Position numbers and translations under genes: made by a program
Notes under the pieces: model-generated
Database searches by the model: none
What the model saw: only the letters and a program-made list of their open reading frames with translations
Told to the model about the DNA's origin: nothing
DNA from: Phanerodontia chrysosporium
Taxonomy: Eukaryota > Basidiomycota > Agaricomycetes > Polyporales > Phanerochaetaceae
DNA: 64,000 nucleotides
Reading direction: 5' to 3'
NCBI GenBank assembly: GCA_001910725.1
Contig: MJGA01000001.1
Location: 2,170,001-2,234,000 of the forward strand
In this document: positions 44,303-56,276 of the stretch, piece by piece
Layout: the number at the start of each line of letters is the position of its first letter
Numbering within the stretch: the stretch's first letter is position 1

Positions 44303-46852
44303 ATGGCGACGTATCCCCAGAGTCAGGCCTATGGCCACATGCCCTATCCTGCGCAGACGTACCCCCAGCATCCTTTGCCACCATCGAGTTACTACCAGCA
44401 ACCCCCTCCCCCTCCGACCCCTCAGCACGTTTACTATGCAGATCCCAACTATTTCCGTCGGGATTATGTAGCGCGTCTGGCTGAGCTAACCGTCAACTCT
44501 AGGCCGATTATCCAGACGTTGTCGATGATCGCACAAGAATATGCTCGCTATGCCGACATCGTCGTCAGCTGTATCGAACAGCACATCCGACGGGTGAGTG
44601 GTCCGCTTTTCTCCCTCTACTCTGGGTCGTACAGTGTGGATTCGCCGGAGTGGCTACGGAATCTACACTATTATCCTGTAGTACCTCGTTGCATGTATGT
44701 AGAGTAGTCATGAGCGGCATGAGTATAAGATACGTAGGTCTCAGCGGGACGGCGGGTAGTCCTTCTACCTGCCTACACTCCTCGTGGTTGTCTGAGCACC
44801 GTCTTGTGTCTGTCCATGTCCGTCGTGTCTCCCTCTCCCCTCCCCGACTCCCCCTCGCCTTCCCCCTTGTTCGACTCCCACGGCCATGCTGACTAACGCC
44901 TTGTTCCACCATGCTAGGTGCCGCCATGGATGAAGTTACCAGCATTCTACTTGCTCGATGCGATATCGAAGAACGTGTACGAGCCGTATGCTCGTCATTT
45001 CAACCCCGTTGTTGTCAAGCTGTTCCTCGACACGTATGAGCAGGTCGACCAGAGCACTCGTGGCAAAATGGAAGAAATGCTCCTGACTTGGCGCACCGGC
45101 GCCCCGAACGGACGCGAGCTCTTCGGTCCCATACCTCAAGTCGCTATCGAACGTCAGATATGGGGTGGCGAGTCGAGCCAAGGGGTAGGGTTCTCACCGT
45201 CGAATTTCGATATTCCTCACTGACATGGTTACTCAGGCATCACGAGACAATCAAGTATCCGCCGCTCAAGTGCTCAGTGAACTAGAGTTCGTTCTGAGCG
45301 GAAAACAACGTTTCTTGCAGACGAACCCTTATGACAAGCAGACGCAGAATCATGTATCCGTCCTTTACCAGGTAAGTTACCCTTTCCGATGTTTCACCCG
45401 ATCTGCGCTCATACAACTACATCAGCTTCGGAAGCTGGTTCAGACAGGTGTTTCGCAAGAAGAGCTCTCGCAGATTCTCACACAACTGCGTGCGATGTCG
45501 CCTGCACAGCCCCCTGTACAGCAGCATGTAGCACCGGCGCCTCATGTACCGCATGTACCATACCAAGCTCCCGCTCCCGCTCCTGCAGCCCAGCCTCCTA
45601 TCCCTCAGCCTGCGTATCCACCTTCGCAACCACAGTATCCTCCTCAGCCTACGTATGCTGCTGCGTATCCTCCAGTCAAGGCCGAGGCCGTCCCGGCGCC
45701 TATACCGCCATCTGCGCCGGCCGCAGGACCTTCCACCGCCCCGATAGTACCAGCTAACATCTCCTCCATCCTTAGCTCGCTCATGAAGTCGGGCGTACTG
45801 TCGTCATCAAGCACGCCCACCGGCGCTGGTAGCAGCTCGGACGCACGAGAGAGCACGCCTACTGTCGACGCTGCGAAAGACGTTGTGCAAGATTACCGGA
45901 GCGCGATACTGTCTGTGAACATACGGCTAACAAGCACCGATATCGTAAAGTAAGTAATTTATTACCTGACGTTAAGCCTGTTACTCATCGCAAGGTATAG
46001 ACAACGGCCCCCGGTGACTAAGTTCTTGTACGATACCTTACCCAGTCAGTGTAAGCAGTGTGGCATTCGATTCTCTGGCGACTCTGCCGGCAAGAAGAAG
46101 CTGCAGGACCATTTGGATATGCATTTCAACCAGAATCGTAAGGCGAGTCAGGCTGTCGGGCGCGGGTATAGCCGCAGTTGGTTCGTTGGAATTGAGGTAC
46201 GTCTTCGCGTCTCTGTATCTTGCTCAAGTGACTCATGGTTGCATAGGACTGGTTGCATGATGGAGTCGTAGATACCAAGGGCAAAGGTCGTGCGGACGGT
46301 TCTCGTATGAATGGAAAGGCTCTTGCCGCCGAGGAGGCTGCCAAGCGCGACGCAGAATTGCGCGCAATGTTTGTCGTTGTCCCGCCGGGCGATGAGGCGA
46401 AGGCGATTGCATGCCCGATATGTAAAGAGACCCTCAAGTCTGAGTTCATGGAAGATGATGAAGAGTGGGTGTGGCGTAACGCAGTAAAGAAGGATGACAG
46501 GGTGCGTACATCTTGTCCCCTGATATCCCTGAACTGTGTTCTCACGAGTACGGGTATCCAGATATATCACGCTACCTGTCACGCCGAGGCCATGTCCTCG
46601 AAATCGACACTCGCTTCACGCTTGCGCACTGAGATTTCTGGCAGCCGAAGCAGGTCACGAACTCCAGAAAGTGCACGGTCGGCGCTCGAAGACACGAAGC
46701 TTCGTCTGTCACGATCGCCCCCAGGGTCGCCAACAAAGGTCATGGCGGGGATCAAGCGCAAAGCGGATGACGAGGATGAGGTGCCCAAGGCTGAGCAGCA
46801 GAAAATCGAAGGTGGAACGCCGCCCTCAAAGAAACTAGCGATATCTTCATGA
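44303..46852 (+). CDS. PCF11: Cleavage factor IA subunit Pcf11
   Basis: Couples mRNA 3'-end cleavage to transcription termination by binding the RNA polymerase II CTD. Starts MATYPQSQAYGHMPYPAQTY with a Pro/Tyr/Gln-rich leader. The CTD-interacting domain follows: YFRRDYVARLAELTVNSRPI, PWMKLPAFYLLDAISKNVYE and PYARHFNPVVVKLFLDTYEQ. Then comes LRKLVQTGVSQEELSQILTQ and a long Pro/Ala/Tyr-rich linker. Two zinc-binding modules flank the Clp1-binding region: CKQCGIRFSGDSAGKKKLQD (C-x2-C...H...H) and CPICKETLKSEF with YHATCHAEA; the Clp1-contact block is SRSWFVGIEDWLHD. Ends in a basic tail KRKADDEDEVPKAEQQKIEG. About seven introns, joins consistent. The tail of acidic/Ser-Arg residues has a likely nuclear localisation signal. 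Confidence 0.92.
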
Positions 46853-47336
46853 TCATTTTCGGTTTGGGACTTGATGCTGTTTTTCTTTCGCTTCTTCTTT
46901 TTTATACCTCTACATTATTCTCATTTTGTCCGCATTACATCCCCTCGCATTTGTACTATCGTATACACTCTAGCAGGAATGCCAGGTTGATTCACTCGAA
47001 CTATGTTCGCTGGCTGGAGTGACGTCGGAATCCGATTGCAAGCTTGTTTCGCTAACAACTCTGATACTATAACTCTCGACCTCGCACCTCGAACTTGTTC
47101 ATCTCAACTCTCGTCGCTCGGGTCACTCCTGTAGTGGACGGGACGCATCATAACTGCTATCTGACGGGTGCGTTCGGCTGTGATGCTTGCCGCAAACTCT
47201 CTACAGCTCCGCCACCCGGCTGCTGGCACATCGTCCTGGCAGCCATCCTCCATCCACAATGACGACTGTTGGTCGTCCATTCTCGCCTGTTTGCGAACAA
47301 CCCTGCTGACACGACTCCATGCTGCTGCCCCGCAGC
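46853..47336. other. Region between PCF11 and the SWT1-like gene, may hold an unplaced first exon
   Basis: About 480 bp. The first part is a T-rich 3' UTR of PCF11. A short ATG-started frame at about 47259 or another small exon may be the beginning of the SWT1-like gene, but I could not join it convincingly. Confidence 0.4.
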
Positions 47337-48660
47337 TGTTCAGCTGAGAGATGACACTCTTGCGCGAATCACGAGTGCCGCGAACGATGTGGAGATGCTG
47401 GTATGTGGCCGTCTTGTCTCTGCGACAGGCCGGGGCTGACTTCTGCGGCTTGGCGTAGGAGCCTGCGAACGCGGGCCCGACGCTGTACCTCGTCCTCGAC
47501 ACGAACGTCCTGATAGACAACCTCAATGTCATCCGCGCCTTCAGCGAAGACCTCGACCGCATCGCGCTACCATGGGCGATGAAGATCGTAGTGCCGTATG
47601 TTGTGCTCTCGGAGCTGGACGGGTGAGTGGTGCGCGCAGTCGCCAGCAGGCTGGACCGCTGAGCGGGCCATGTAGACTCAAGAACCGCGAGGGCCTCTCG
47701 TGGTTCGCGCGCACGGCCTCAACCTTCTTGCTGCAAAAAGTGAAGGAAAAGAAGTCGCTCAAGGTACAAGCCCGCTCCGAGACGGTGAACACGCAGTTGC
47801 AAGAACACGAACAGCTGCGCTCCGCAGACATCGCGATATGGGATTGCTGTATGTACTACAAGACAAAGGGGGAGGTCGTGCTCCTGACGAACGACACGAA
47901 CCTGCGGACGCTCTGCGAGAACGAGGAGCCAGGTGCGTGCTCGGCCCGGCGCGTGTCGGGACGGTCCTGTGCTAACGTGTGCTGGGCAGTGATACCGACC
48001 GTCGCGCCAGGGAGGCGGCTCCTCTCGAGCCGAGAGCTGGCTGCGCAGCTGTTCGGCGACAACATCAACGTCACGCCGTTTCGTGCCTCGGAGAATGCAC
48101 CGCGGTACCGGCCCACGCGCTCGCAGCAGACACAGCACCTCGCGCGGACGGAGGGGCCGGGCGCAGCGGACGACGACGGCATGGAGGTCGACGACGACGC
48201 GGGCGCGGCGGCCGCGGACGATTGGGTGCCGAGCCACGCGCTGGACGGGCTGCACATCCAGATCATCGACCACTTCAGCGCGGTGCTGATGGAGCTCGCG
48301 GCGCGGGTGCGCCACGAAGCCCGGGACGACGGGCCCCCCACGCGATCGCCGCACGCGCCCGAGCACCGCCGCAAGGAGTTTCGGGCGTGGAACGTGCGCG
48401 ACTGCGTGGAGTACCTGGCGTCGAAGAGGCCGGTGCGCAACTCGCAGCCGCCGCTGGAGACGTTCCTGCTCCGGCGGAACGAGGACCGTGGGTGGCGCAG
48501 GGGGCAGGACTGGCCGCGCCAGGCGTGGGAGAACTGCCTGAACGCGCTCGAGGACATCGGGAGGCAGTTTGGGGACGGGCTCGTGCTGCTGTCGCTCGCC
48601 GAGCTGCGGCCCCACGTGACGGATGTGTTTAACACTCGGTTACGTCCTACTGGAATCTAA
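47337..48660 (+). CDS. SWT1: Swt1-like PIN-domain endoribonuclease, 5' end unresolved
   Basis: Homologue of Swt1, a nuclear-pore-associated endonuclease in mRNP surveillance. The first exon I can support reads VQLRDDTLARITSAANDVEM after an acceptor at 47336, so a start codon remains to be found upstream. The PIN domain follows: YLVLDTNVLIDNLNVIRAFS (catalytic Asp), VVPYVVLSELDGLKNREGLS, SADIAIWDCCMYYKTKGEVV and VLLTNDTNLRTLCENEEP, giving the expected conserved acids. After ELAAQLFGDNINVTPFRASE a disordered acidic stretch leads to a helical C-terminal domain (IQIIDHFSAVLMELAARVRH ... FRAWNVRDCVEYLASKRPVR ... VFNTRLRPTGI), as in Swt1. Introns near 47396-47458, 47620-47675 and 47930-47988. Confidence 0.8.
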
Positions 48661-49318
48661 GCCGCGGCGGCTGGGAGTAAGACTGCATGACTGCCTGGAC
48701 TGTGGCTCCAACGGTACATGCGTAATTGCGGTCAGCTACACATCGGTCGAGGGACCGATGGGATGTGTTTGACGGGCGTGTTATACATGTGGTGACAGCT
48801 GAAAGATTGAAATCATCTGCAAGAAGGGGACAACGCCACATGCCGCGCTATCTGGAAGCCCGGGAGAGATTCGGGGGAGAAGCAGACTGAAAACTGTGCG
48901 GGGGGTGTGGGGAAGATATATTTTGAGTGGAACTAGCAGGGGCGATCGGTTTTGCGGTGTGTACTTTGATGCGGGTCGATACGAGACGGGGGCTACCTGA
49001 GGCCTCGGGGGAGTGTACGTAGAGCTGTTCTGCAATATTGTCAGCTCCTGCGAGGCGGTGTAGACTGGCACTGCGGCTGGTGCAGCAGCAGACTGCGGAA
49101 CGGCCTCGTAGCGTAGGCAGGATCACGATGGCGCCGTGGCCGGGGTAAGCGCGCGCGGCTGGCACCGCCGGAAAAGGAAACGTGGGCTGTGCGACGGTGT
49201 GGGTAAACAAGGCACGCGGAGGACTCCTCTCTCAAGTGCCTGGACGTTTCACTTTCTTATACGGCTGCTCTCCCCTTCAGGCCATTCCTTCCTTTCCTTC
49301 TCGTCCCTCTCTTTCGTT
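48661..49318. other. Intergenic upstream of the mannosyltransferase gene
   Basis: About 660 bp. A T/C-rich leader (cccttcaggccattccttcctttcc) precedes the ATG at 49319, as in many basidiomycete promoters. Nothing else was recognised. Confidence 0.5.
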
Positions 49319-50963
49319 ATGGTTCGCCGTCGAACGGTCTACACATGTCTCTGTCTCCTAGCCACCATCCTCGTCGGCACCGTCGTCGTCCTCTCCTCCA
49401 TCTCCTATTATCTCAACATCGACCCCGCCGCCTACATCACTGAGGAGGAGCTTGACGCTCCCTTCGACGACTCGAGATGGAACGCGACTCAGCATGGAAA
49501 GGTCGAGCGTGTCCCCCGCATCATACACCAGACCTGGAAGTCCGAGACGCTCCCCAAGAAGTGGACGAAAATCTCGCAGCACTGCAGGGATATCATGCCT
49601 GACTAGTGAGTCTATCTCGCGCTTTGCCTTCCTTCGATCTCCTCAAAGCGCATCCGCGCATCCCCACAGTGAGTACATGCTCTGGACAGACGCCAGCTCG
49701 CGCGAGTTTATCGCGAAGGAGTACCCCTGGTTCCTCGACACCTTCGACGGCTACACCTACCCCATCCAGAGGGCTGACGCCATCCGCTACTTTGTCCTCT
49801 ACCACTATGGCGGAGTCTACATCGACCTCGATATTGGCTGCCAGCGGCCAATGGACTCCCTGCTCACCTTCCCCGTCATCCTACCCCGCACCATTCCTGT
49901 CGGCGTGTCCAACGATCTCATGTTTGCCGAGAAGAACCACCCCTTCATGGCCCAAACCATCCGCAATCTCATCGCCTGGGACTACTCCTGGGTGCTCAAC
50001 TACCCGACGGTCATGTTCTCGACCGGCCCCATGTTCCTCTCTGCGCAGTACGGTGCATGGACCTCTGCTCATCCCGCCACGCCCGACTTGCCTGGCGGCG
50101 AAGTCCGCATCCTCCCTAAGTCGCTCTACGGCAAGAACGCCCTGCCAGAGGAAGCACCGCACTCGTTCTTCAGCCACTACTACGGTAGCAGCTGGCACGC
50201 AGACGACGCGGCATTCATCGGGTTCTTGGGTCACTGGGGCAAGGCTCTCATGTGGATTGGGCTTCTGGTTCTCGTTGGTGGGTTGGTCAGGCTGGCACTG
50301 GCTCCCCATTCCCGACAGAGGAAGTACAGTCTCGGCCGCATTGGTGGCTACGACGTGATGATGCCGCGCTGGAAGAAGCGCAACCAGCGGTGGTACCTCG
50401 ACCTTGGCTGGTTTGCCATCCCGTCATCGAGCGCGAACACGCCCAATCCTCCGTCGTCCCCCGTTTCCATTACGTCGTCTGAAGATGAGGAGGATGTTCA
50501 CCTCTTGCCGCTCTCTCTGGACGTTCCCCCAAGCCCGTCACCCTCGGAGGCATCGTTCCCAACTCCACCTCCGAGCTATGCAGTTGTTGGCGCAATGCGA
50601 CGCGCCGCAAGCGGCGTCATGTCGTACTTCTCGCGCGATCAAGAAGTCCCCGGTACGCCTTCGCGCGCACGGCGACCAAGGCGCAGCCGAGGCGTGCTTT
50701 TCTTCCTCCCTGCGTTCTTCACGCCATCAAGCGGCAACATTGAACTGCCATCCGACCGGGGGCTTCCGCGAAGCTTCTCACGCAGCACCGTCGTCTCGCG
50801 CAGCAGTTCACGGGGGCCGACGCCCGCCGAGTACCCGCCCGACAAGCCACGTTATCGCGACGAGGACGATGGGGAGGGCTACAGCGGGAGCCGCCTGCTT
50901 GTGTTGCCAACTTACGAACAGTCGCGGGCATCAACGTCGTCGGATGCCTCTACGATGTGCTGA
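49319..50963 (+). CDS. Inositol-phosphorylceramide mannosyltransferase subunit, Sur1/Csg1-type GT32
   Basis: Golgi type II membrane enzyme adding mannose from GDP-mannose to IPC (MIPC synthase). A signal anchor is at residues about 8-30 (TCLCLLATILVGTVVVLSS). The GT32 domain begins VPRIIHQTWKSETLPKKWTK, with YEYMLWTDASSREFIAKEYP, DAIRYFVLYHYGGVYIDLDI containing the catalytic D-x-D, then VGVSNDLMFAEKNHPFMAQT, STGPMFLSAQYGAW and HSFFSHYYGSSWHADDAAFI. A second hydrophobic stretch (LMWIGLLVLVGGLVRLAL) is the C-terminal membrane segment seen in Sur1. About 200 disordered Ser/Pro-rich residues follow, including PTPPPSYAVVG with a PPxY motif. One intron after MPDY (49608-49669). Sur1 and Csh1 paralogues cannot be told apart here. 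Confidence 0.9.
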
Positions 50964-52622
50964 GCCCGCCAGCCACCTTGCCCGCCTGGGGCATGCGGTG
51001 TCTCGGCGGGCGCTGCTATGGGTCGCTGGCGTGCCTGGGAAGTGCGTCGAAACTGTACTATTTTCTGCTATGGGGGCCGGACGGAGGGATGTCGGAAACG
51101 AGACGAAGAGGGCGGCTGGAGCTGCACACTTTTGGGTCTGCTTGGGAGTCTCTTTTTCCTTGTGCTGCCTCGATTAGCTGCTCGGCCGGGGCATCTGCTG
51201 CTTTCTCTTGGGATAGACACAGAACATGAAAACGATCACACGATATACCCCCACACCCACGTACTTTCGGCCCTGTGCGCTCGCGCCGTGGGTTTCGCGG
51301 GGGAGCCTGCCGCGCCGCCCCGGGTGCAGTCGGCGGTCCCTGCGGCGTGACGGCCCCCGCGAATCCACGCCAGCCCTCGCACGTTCACTCGTTTACACCT
51401 TCCTAGCTGCGAGGACTAGGGCACACAGGACATTCGCCCCCCTACCGTTCCGTTTTTCTTTGTCTATAGAACCCTTTCTTCTTTTTATTTCCACTGCGTA
51501 CCGTACATGAACTTTTTACTGGCTCTCCTAGTTTAGCGTAGCTCGCTGTCTGCACCTCCCCCACGCATACACGGGCCTCGCGCATCATTTTCTGAACACA
51601 ATATACTCACGCCAATACACACTCAAAACATAGCTCAGAGACATCTTTCTGCGTGTCAATAATTCGCTGCTGCGACGCAGCGGAGTCGGCCGCCGTGCGC
51701 GTGTCTGACATAGGGGGCCTGTTTCGCCTGGCACACTGCAGCGGAGCAGGCCCCGGACACCGTGGAGGCACAGTACGTGCGCGTGCGTCGGTCCGCGGGC
51801 ACCACGTCCTGCTATCATCTTCGGAAGCAGCGTGTCGGCACGGCGCGGGGGGAAGGGGTGGGAACGAACGAGTTCTACCTGCGCCAACACTGGTAACTTA
51901 CGGCCGTTGTTTATCTTGCACCCCACAGGCACAGCCCCAGCAGCGACTCGTGCGTGTGTGGAACACCGCGCCGCCATGTGACACCACCCAAACCTCAGAG
52001 AGCAAGGACGAAAGCAAAAATGCGCCCCGAGAGAGGCGGTGCACCGCATGCTCGCCGTGATAGGACATTAGAGCAGTCCACAGCGGGCCTTGGCAGAGTC
52101 TTTTTTTTCATGTGTGCGGAGGGTCAGGGGACGATCGCACGCGGGCGTGCGCCAACGTCTGGGGCGGCGCCGCGCGCGCGCAGGGCCTATCTTATCGCGG
52201 CGAATGGGACATGGAGGAGTGTCAGCCGGCGCCGGACCAGGGTAACCGCTGTCTGCGAAGTGGCGAGAGCCTCTTGGGCAGGCAGGTGGGTGCCAGCACG
52301 GCCGAGGCGTCCGGGGCCCTGCACCAAAACCAGCTCTCGCTGGCCTACATCGCCGTGGCAGCTGGTGGCACGGTTGCCCGTCTCGGGGCTAGGAGCGTCG
52401 CGGGAAGGAGGTCCTTGGCAAAGCGCACAGCCCGAGTCGGTGCGCACCTGCGTCGTCGTGCGCCACAATCACATGGGGCGTGGAGGCACGCGGCCACTCG
52501 TCATGCGGGGAGACTAAGAGAGAGAGGTACATTTTCTTTAAATTAGTCCTTGATGTCATAAATACCAGGAACAGGCAGCTAGCTAGCAATGTACCGCGGG
52601 AGGAGCGCCGGTTCGCAAACAG
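50964..52622. other. 1.66 kb gene-poor stretch between two convergent genes
   Basis: Convergent intergenic region, unusually long for this window. It alternates pyrimidine-rich sequence (51380-51500) and GC-rich sequence (51700-52480). Open frames on both strands overlap and have no recognisable domain. I see no tRNA, repeat family or transposon remnant. Confidence 0.5.
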
Positions 52623-54611
52623 TTACGTCGGCCGCCGGGACGCGATCTTCTTCATCGTCGACGAGAGCACGAGCATCGCGCCCGCGCTCACGGCGTACGT
52701 GAACGCGGGACCGAACGTCCAGTACGACGCGCACGCTACATGAAGTCCCAAAGGCGTCAGCACTCGCAGACAAGACGCAATAGCGCAGAGTGAACGCACC
52801 GAGCAGCGGGCCAATCGCGCGGCCGAGCTGGCCCGAGGAGCGGAAGCGGCCGAGCGCGGCGCCCTTGGCGAGGGCGGGGTGCTCTTGGACGGGCTTGCCC
52901 GTGTCCGCGTCGACGCCGTCGTCGCACTGGAGCGACGCGTACGCCGTGAGCGCGTTCACGACCGTCGCGGACGTGAAGGCCATGCACACGGCCGCGGCGC
53001 GGAGGAGCGCGACGGCGCGCGCACCACGCGCGAGCGGCACCGCCGCGAGGAGCAGCAGGCCGAGCGCGCACACCGACACGCCGCGCCGCGCCATCGCGCC
53101 CTCGCCCGTCCGCGACATTGCGCGCCGCACGTACCCGCCCTGCAGCAGCGCGCTCACGACGCCGATCGTCCCGATGAGCATGCCGTTCTGCCGGTTGTCC
53201 CAGTCGAACACTGCCACGCGCGCGGGGACGTCAGTCTGCGGACAGTGCGCATGTTCAAAGGCGCAGGACTCACGATCGAAGGTGAGGAACGTCAGCGTGA
53301 ACTCGACGCCCGAGAAGACGCCGAGGAAGAGGAAGTGCAGGTTGCGCAGCGTGCTGAGCAGGCTGATCCGCTGCTCGACGGTGTATTTCGGGGTGGGAGG
53401 CGCGCTGCCGTTCGCTGCTTTTTTCGTGACGCCGTTTCCGTTGGCGTGACCGTTGCTGTGTCCATTCGCGTATCCATTGGTGTCCGTTAGCATGTCCGTT
53501 CGTCTCGGCCTGCTTCTCAGTCGCCGGCGCCCGGGCGCGCGTGCCCCTCGTCTCTGGCAGCGCGACGATAAGGAAGACAGTCTCGAGGAGAAGTAGCACC
53601 AGCGTAAGAACTGCGGGAGTGGCGTAGACATTCAGCTCGATCCCGGAGCTCGAGGTCAGGGCCGGCAGGGGCTTCGACGCAAAGTAGGCACCAATGGGAG
53701 GGCCGATAATGAAGCAGATGGCAAACGCGATTCCGACGTGCGCGAGAGCTTTCGAGCGGTTCGCAGGGGTGGTGATGTCGGAGAGAATGGCACTGGAAAA
53801 TGTAAGCTTCGCTCGAGTGCCAGGATGCGACTCGGGACGTACATGGCCAGTTGCACATTGCCTTCGCTAAGTCCTCCGATTACTCGAGAGAGCATATATG
53901 TTGCGAATGATGTAGACTTTATCCAACTGTACTGGACATCAGCGAGCCATAGCATAGGTGGTGTTTGGGGACGTACACAAGCGCGGAGACTATGTTTCCA
54001 ATCATTGTAAGTAGGAGGATGCGCTTGCGTCCGTACTTGTCACTAAGCGAGCCTATACGCGGCGAAACAAACCTGAGATACTATCAGCAACGCAGTGCAG
54101 CATGTACTGCATGTGTCTCGCACCATTGCAGCGCCCTGTTGTGCCCGTCACCATAGCGTAAGTGCTCCATTCTGCTTCAGAATGTACGTTCGCACTGACG
54201 AGAACACGGAGCCCATAAGACCACCTGCGAGGAAGTTGAGACCCTGCTATCTGACAGAATGGCATGTATGCGCACCCAGGAGGACGATGTCCCACTTCTT
54301 CGGATTGCCTCTAGGTTCATAGAAGAAGCTTCGTACTGTCGACACGGCCCACAGCGTCCTCGCGAGGAACCCGTTGGGGTCTCCGGACTCCCTCTGCACT
54401 CCGCCCTCTTAGCACCCCACCAACGCCCAAGAAGAGGAGCAACGCACTATGGTGTACCACTCGATGATCCTCGGGAAGAGCGGAAGCGGAATCGTGAACG
54501 CTGCACAAGCGACGTCAGCGCGCGGCGGCGCACATCACGCAGAGCGCAGAGCGCACCGAAGAGGTCCAGCACGAGCGACAGGAACACGATCCTCTCGACG
54601 CTGACGGCCAT
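52623..54611 (-). CDS. MFS transporter, multidrug/TetA-like group, with a frame change in the central loop
   Basis: A 12-helix major facilitator of the fungal group resembling TetA/MFSD10; substrate unknown. MAVSVERIVFLSLVLDLF starts at 54611 and joins to AFTIPLPLFPRIIEWYT. The MFS loop motif is SLSDKYGRKRILLLTMIGNI, followed by TYMLSRVIGGLSEGNVQLAM and ILSDITTPANRSKALAHVGI (motif-rich N half). The second half has LSTLRNLHFLFLGVFSGVEF, LIGTIGVVSALLQGGYVRRA and ends FTYAVSAGAMLVLSSTMKKI. The central loop contains Asn-Gly-His repeats (NGHANGH..., 53430-53495), where the two halves are in different frames: one base too many or two too few near 53470-53480. Introns lie near 52745-52785, 53810-53860, 53945-53975 and others. 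A minus-strand TATATAAT lies about 220 bp upstream. Confidence 0.8.
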
Positions 54612-54827
54612 CGTGAGGAGGGCGAAAGACGTGGCAGTAGCAGCAGGAATGCGGTTGGCCAGGAAAAGAGACGCGAGACGCGAGAGATGAGCGAGGTGCA
54701 GCCAAGGTTCAGCCGCTCGTTTGCGTGCAGGTGACGGCAAGCCGGCTTCGGCAGGTGCTGTGGGCTGCGGGGGGCACGGATGAGTGTGCTGGACGGGCCT
54801 CGGTCGCTGCGCGTGCGGTGCAGCACA

Positions 54828-54835
54828 CATTATAT
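54828..54835 (-). promoter_or_regulatory. TATA-like element of the MFS gene
   Basis: Minus-strand TATATAAT at about 220 bp before the start codon, in an otherwise very GC-rich region. Function is inferred from position and composition contrast. Confidence 0.3.
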
Positions 54836-56133
54836 ACGGGACTGCCGATGTGAACGCGCCGGACGCACGGTGTGGGCGACGGCGCGCGGCGCTGGGGCAG
54901 CGTCCGGGTTCCTCGCGTCCCCGGCTCCGCCGCGCGCGTGCGCTGCGCTAGCCGGCTCCCACACGCCTGCGGTGGGTGGCGGGAAAGCTGAGGGGGCTAC
55001 GTGGCGTGGCGGGCGAGAGACGTGTCGGGTGTGCGGGCTTCACACGCGCGGCGAGCGCAGCGTCTCACGCGACGGCGCGGACGGGGCATATATGTATGCG
55101 GGCAGCTCTGTTGGACATGCAGATCACGCTGTGTGGCCAGCGGTGGGAGAGGGCTGCATATAGCCAGCACCTGGTGTATTTCCGTGGGAGCCACATTACA
55201 GAGTCTGTAGAGTCGTGCTGGCTATTGTGCCAAATGGTGTTGCTCGCATTTCCCATATTCAAGCTGTGTGGTACCTCTCCGCGGTAAGCACACGAGCGTC
55301 CATGGCCCGCCATACTGACAAGCCAAAAGGGTCGCATTGCGCCATTCTACTGGTCGACGTCTATTTCATCATAGGCTCAGGTTTACCGGAGGCCAGGGAC
55401 CAGCAGTAGCAGAAACTGGCCAGGACGCTCTATTATGTTGTAATGTGCTAATTGTCCACCCCAAGACGTCTCCGTTCATCGATTGACGAGCTGTTGTCTG
55501 GCATGCCGCAGGCACGAGCAGGATGCCGCCCGATATTTGTATTAGAGCACGGAGCTAGAAATAGGCGGGACTCGGGGTTCGGGTGAGCTGGCGGAAGGTT
55601 GGGTGTGGCGAAGCTTCGCGGTGCATGCAGCGATGTCCTGTGCCGTTATGGGCGCCGTGAGGCGACGTGCACGAGGAGGTGGCGGTCACTCTCGGTGTCT
55701 TGCGTGGGTGTCGCTTGGGGCACCGAGGTGGGAGCGGATCAACGCCACCATTCCCAGAACTGCCTTCTTGGGGGTCGCCTATCACGATCTGACCAATAGC
55801 CGCTCGTCCGGCGTCTCCGTTGCGAGGCACCCCGCCGCACTTGCCCCGCCTTTTCCAGCCAGCGTCGCGGTCGCTGGTCGTATTTTCTTGCTTGTTGCAT
55901 GTGCTGTCCAGCGAGCAGTGCTAACTTTGGCCTGGCGACGTGGATCATGCTCCGTAGAGACATAGAATATAGCCTTTGAAGGGGGCAAATCGGGACATTA
56001 CCCGGGTCCGCCCGGCAAGCTTACAGATTTGACCAGTTCTAGATCAAAGAATTACCCCGTGCTGACAACTGCTCGCCTCAGCGTCGCGTGGCATCCCGCG
56101 TCCAGCCACCGTCCCAACTTCCAACCGCACCTC

Positions 56134-56139
56134 TATATA
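56134..56139 (+). promoter_or_regulatory. TATA box of the RCF2-like gene
   Basis: CTCTATATAACC lies about 140 bp upstream of the ATG at 56277, followed by a CT-rich leader. A classical TATA arrangement; function inferred. Confidence 0.5.
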
Positions 56140-56276
56140 ACCTTAGTTCTCCCTGCCGCTCTCCCCACTCATCTCAGGTCTTACACCTGTCCACTCAACC
56201 CTCCACTACTACTCAACCGACCCTCCGCGGTCAGCACACTCACAACCCACCAAAAACAACACTTTCACAAAACATC

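Larger units (their letters stand above)
54612..56276. other. 1.66 kb divergent intergenic region (MFS / RCF2)
   Basis: GC-rich from about 54840 to 55090, then mixed. It includes a CCAAT-type box (gaccaatagc) at about 55791-55800 and the RCF2 TATA box. No gene supported. Confidence 0.5.
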
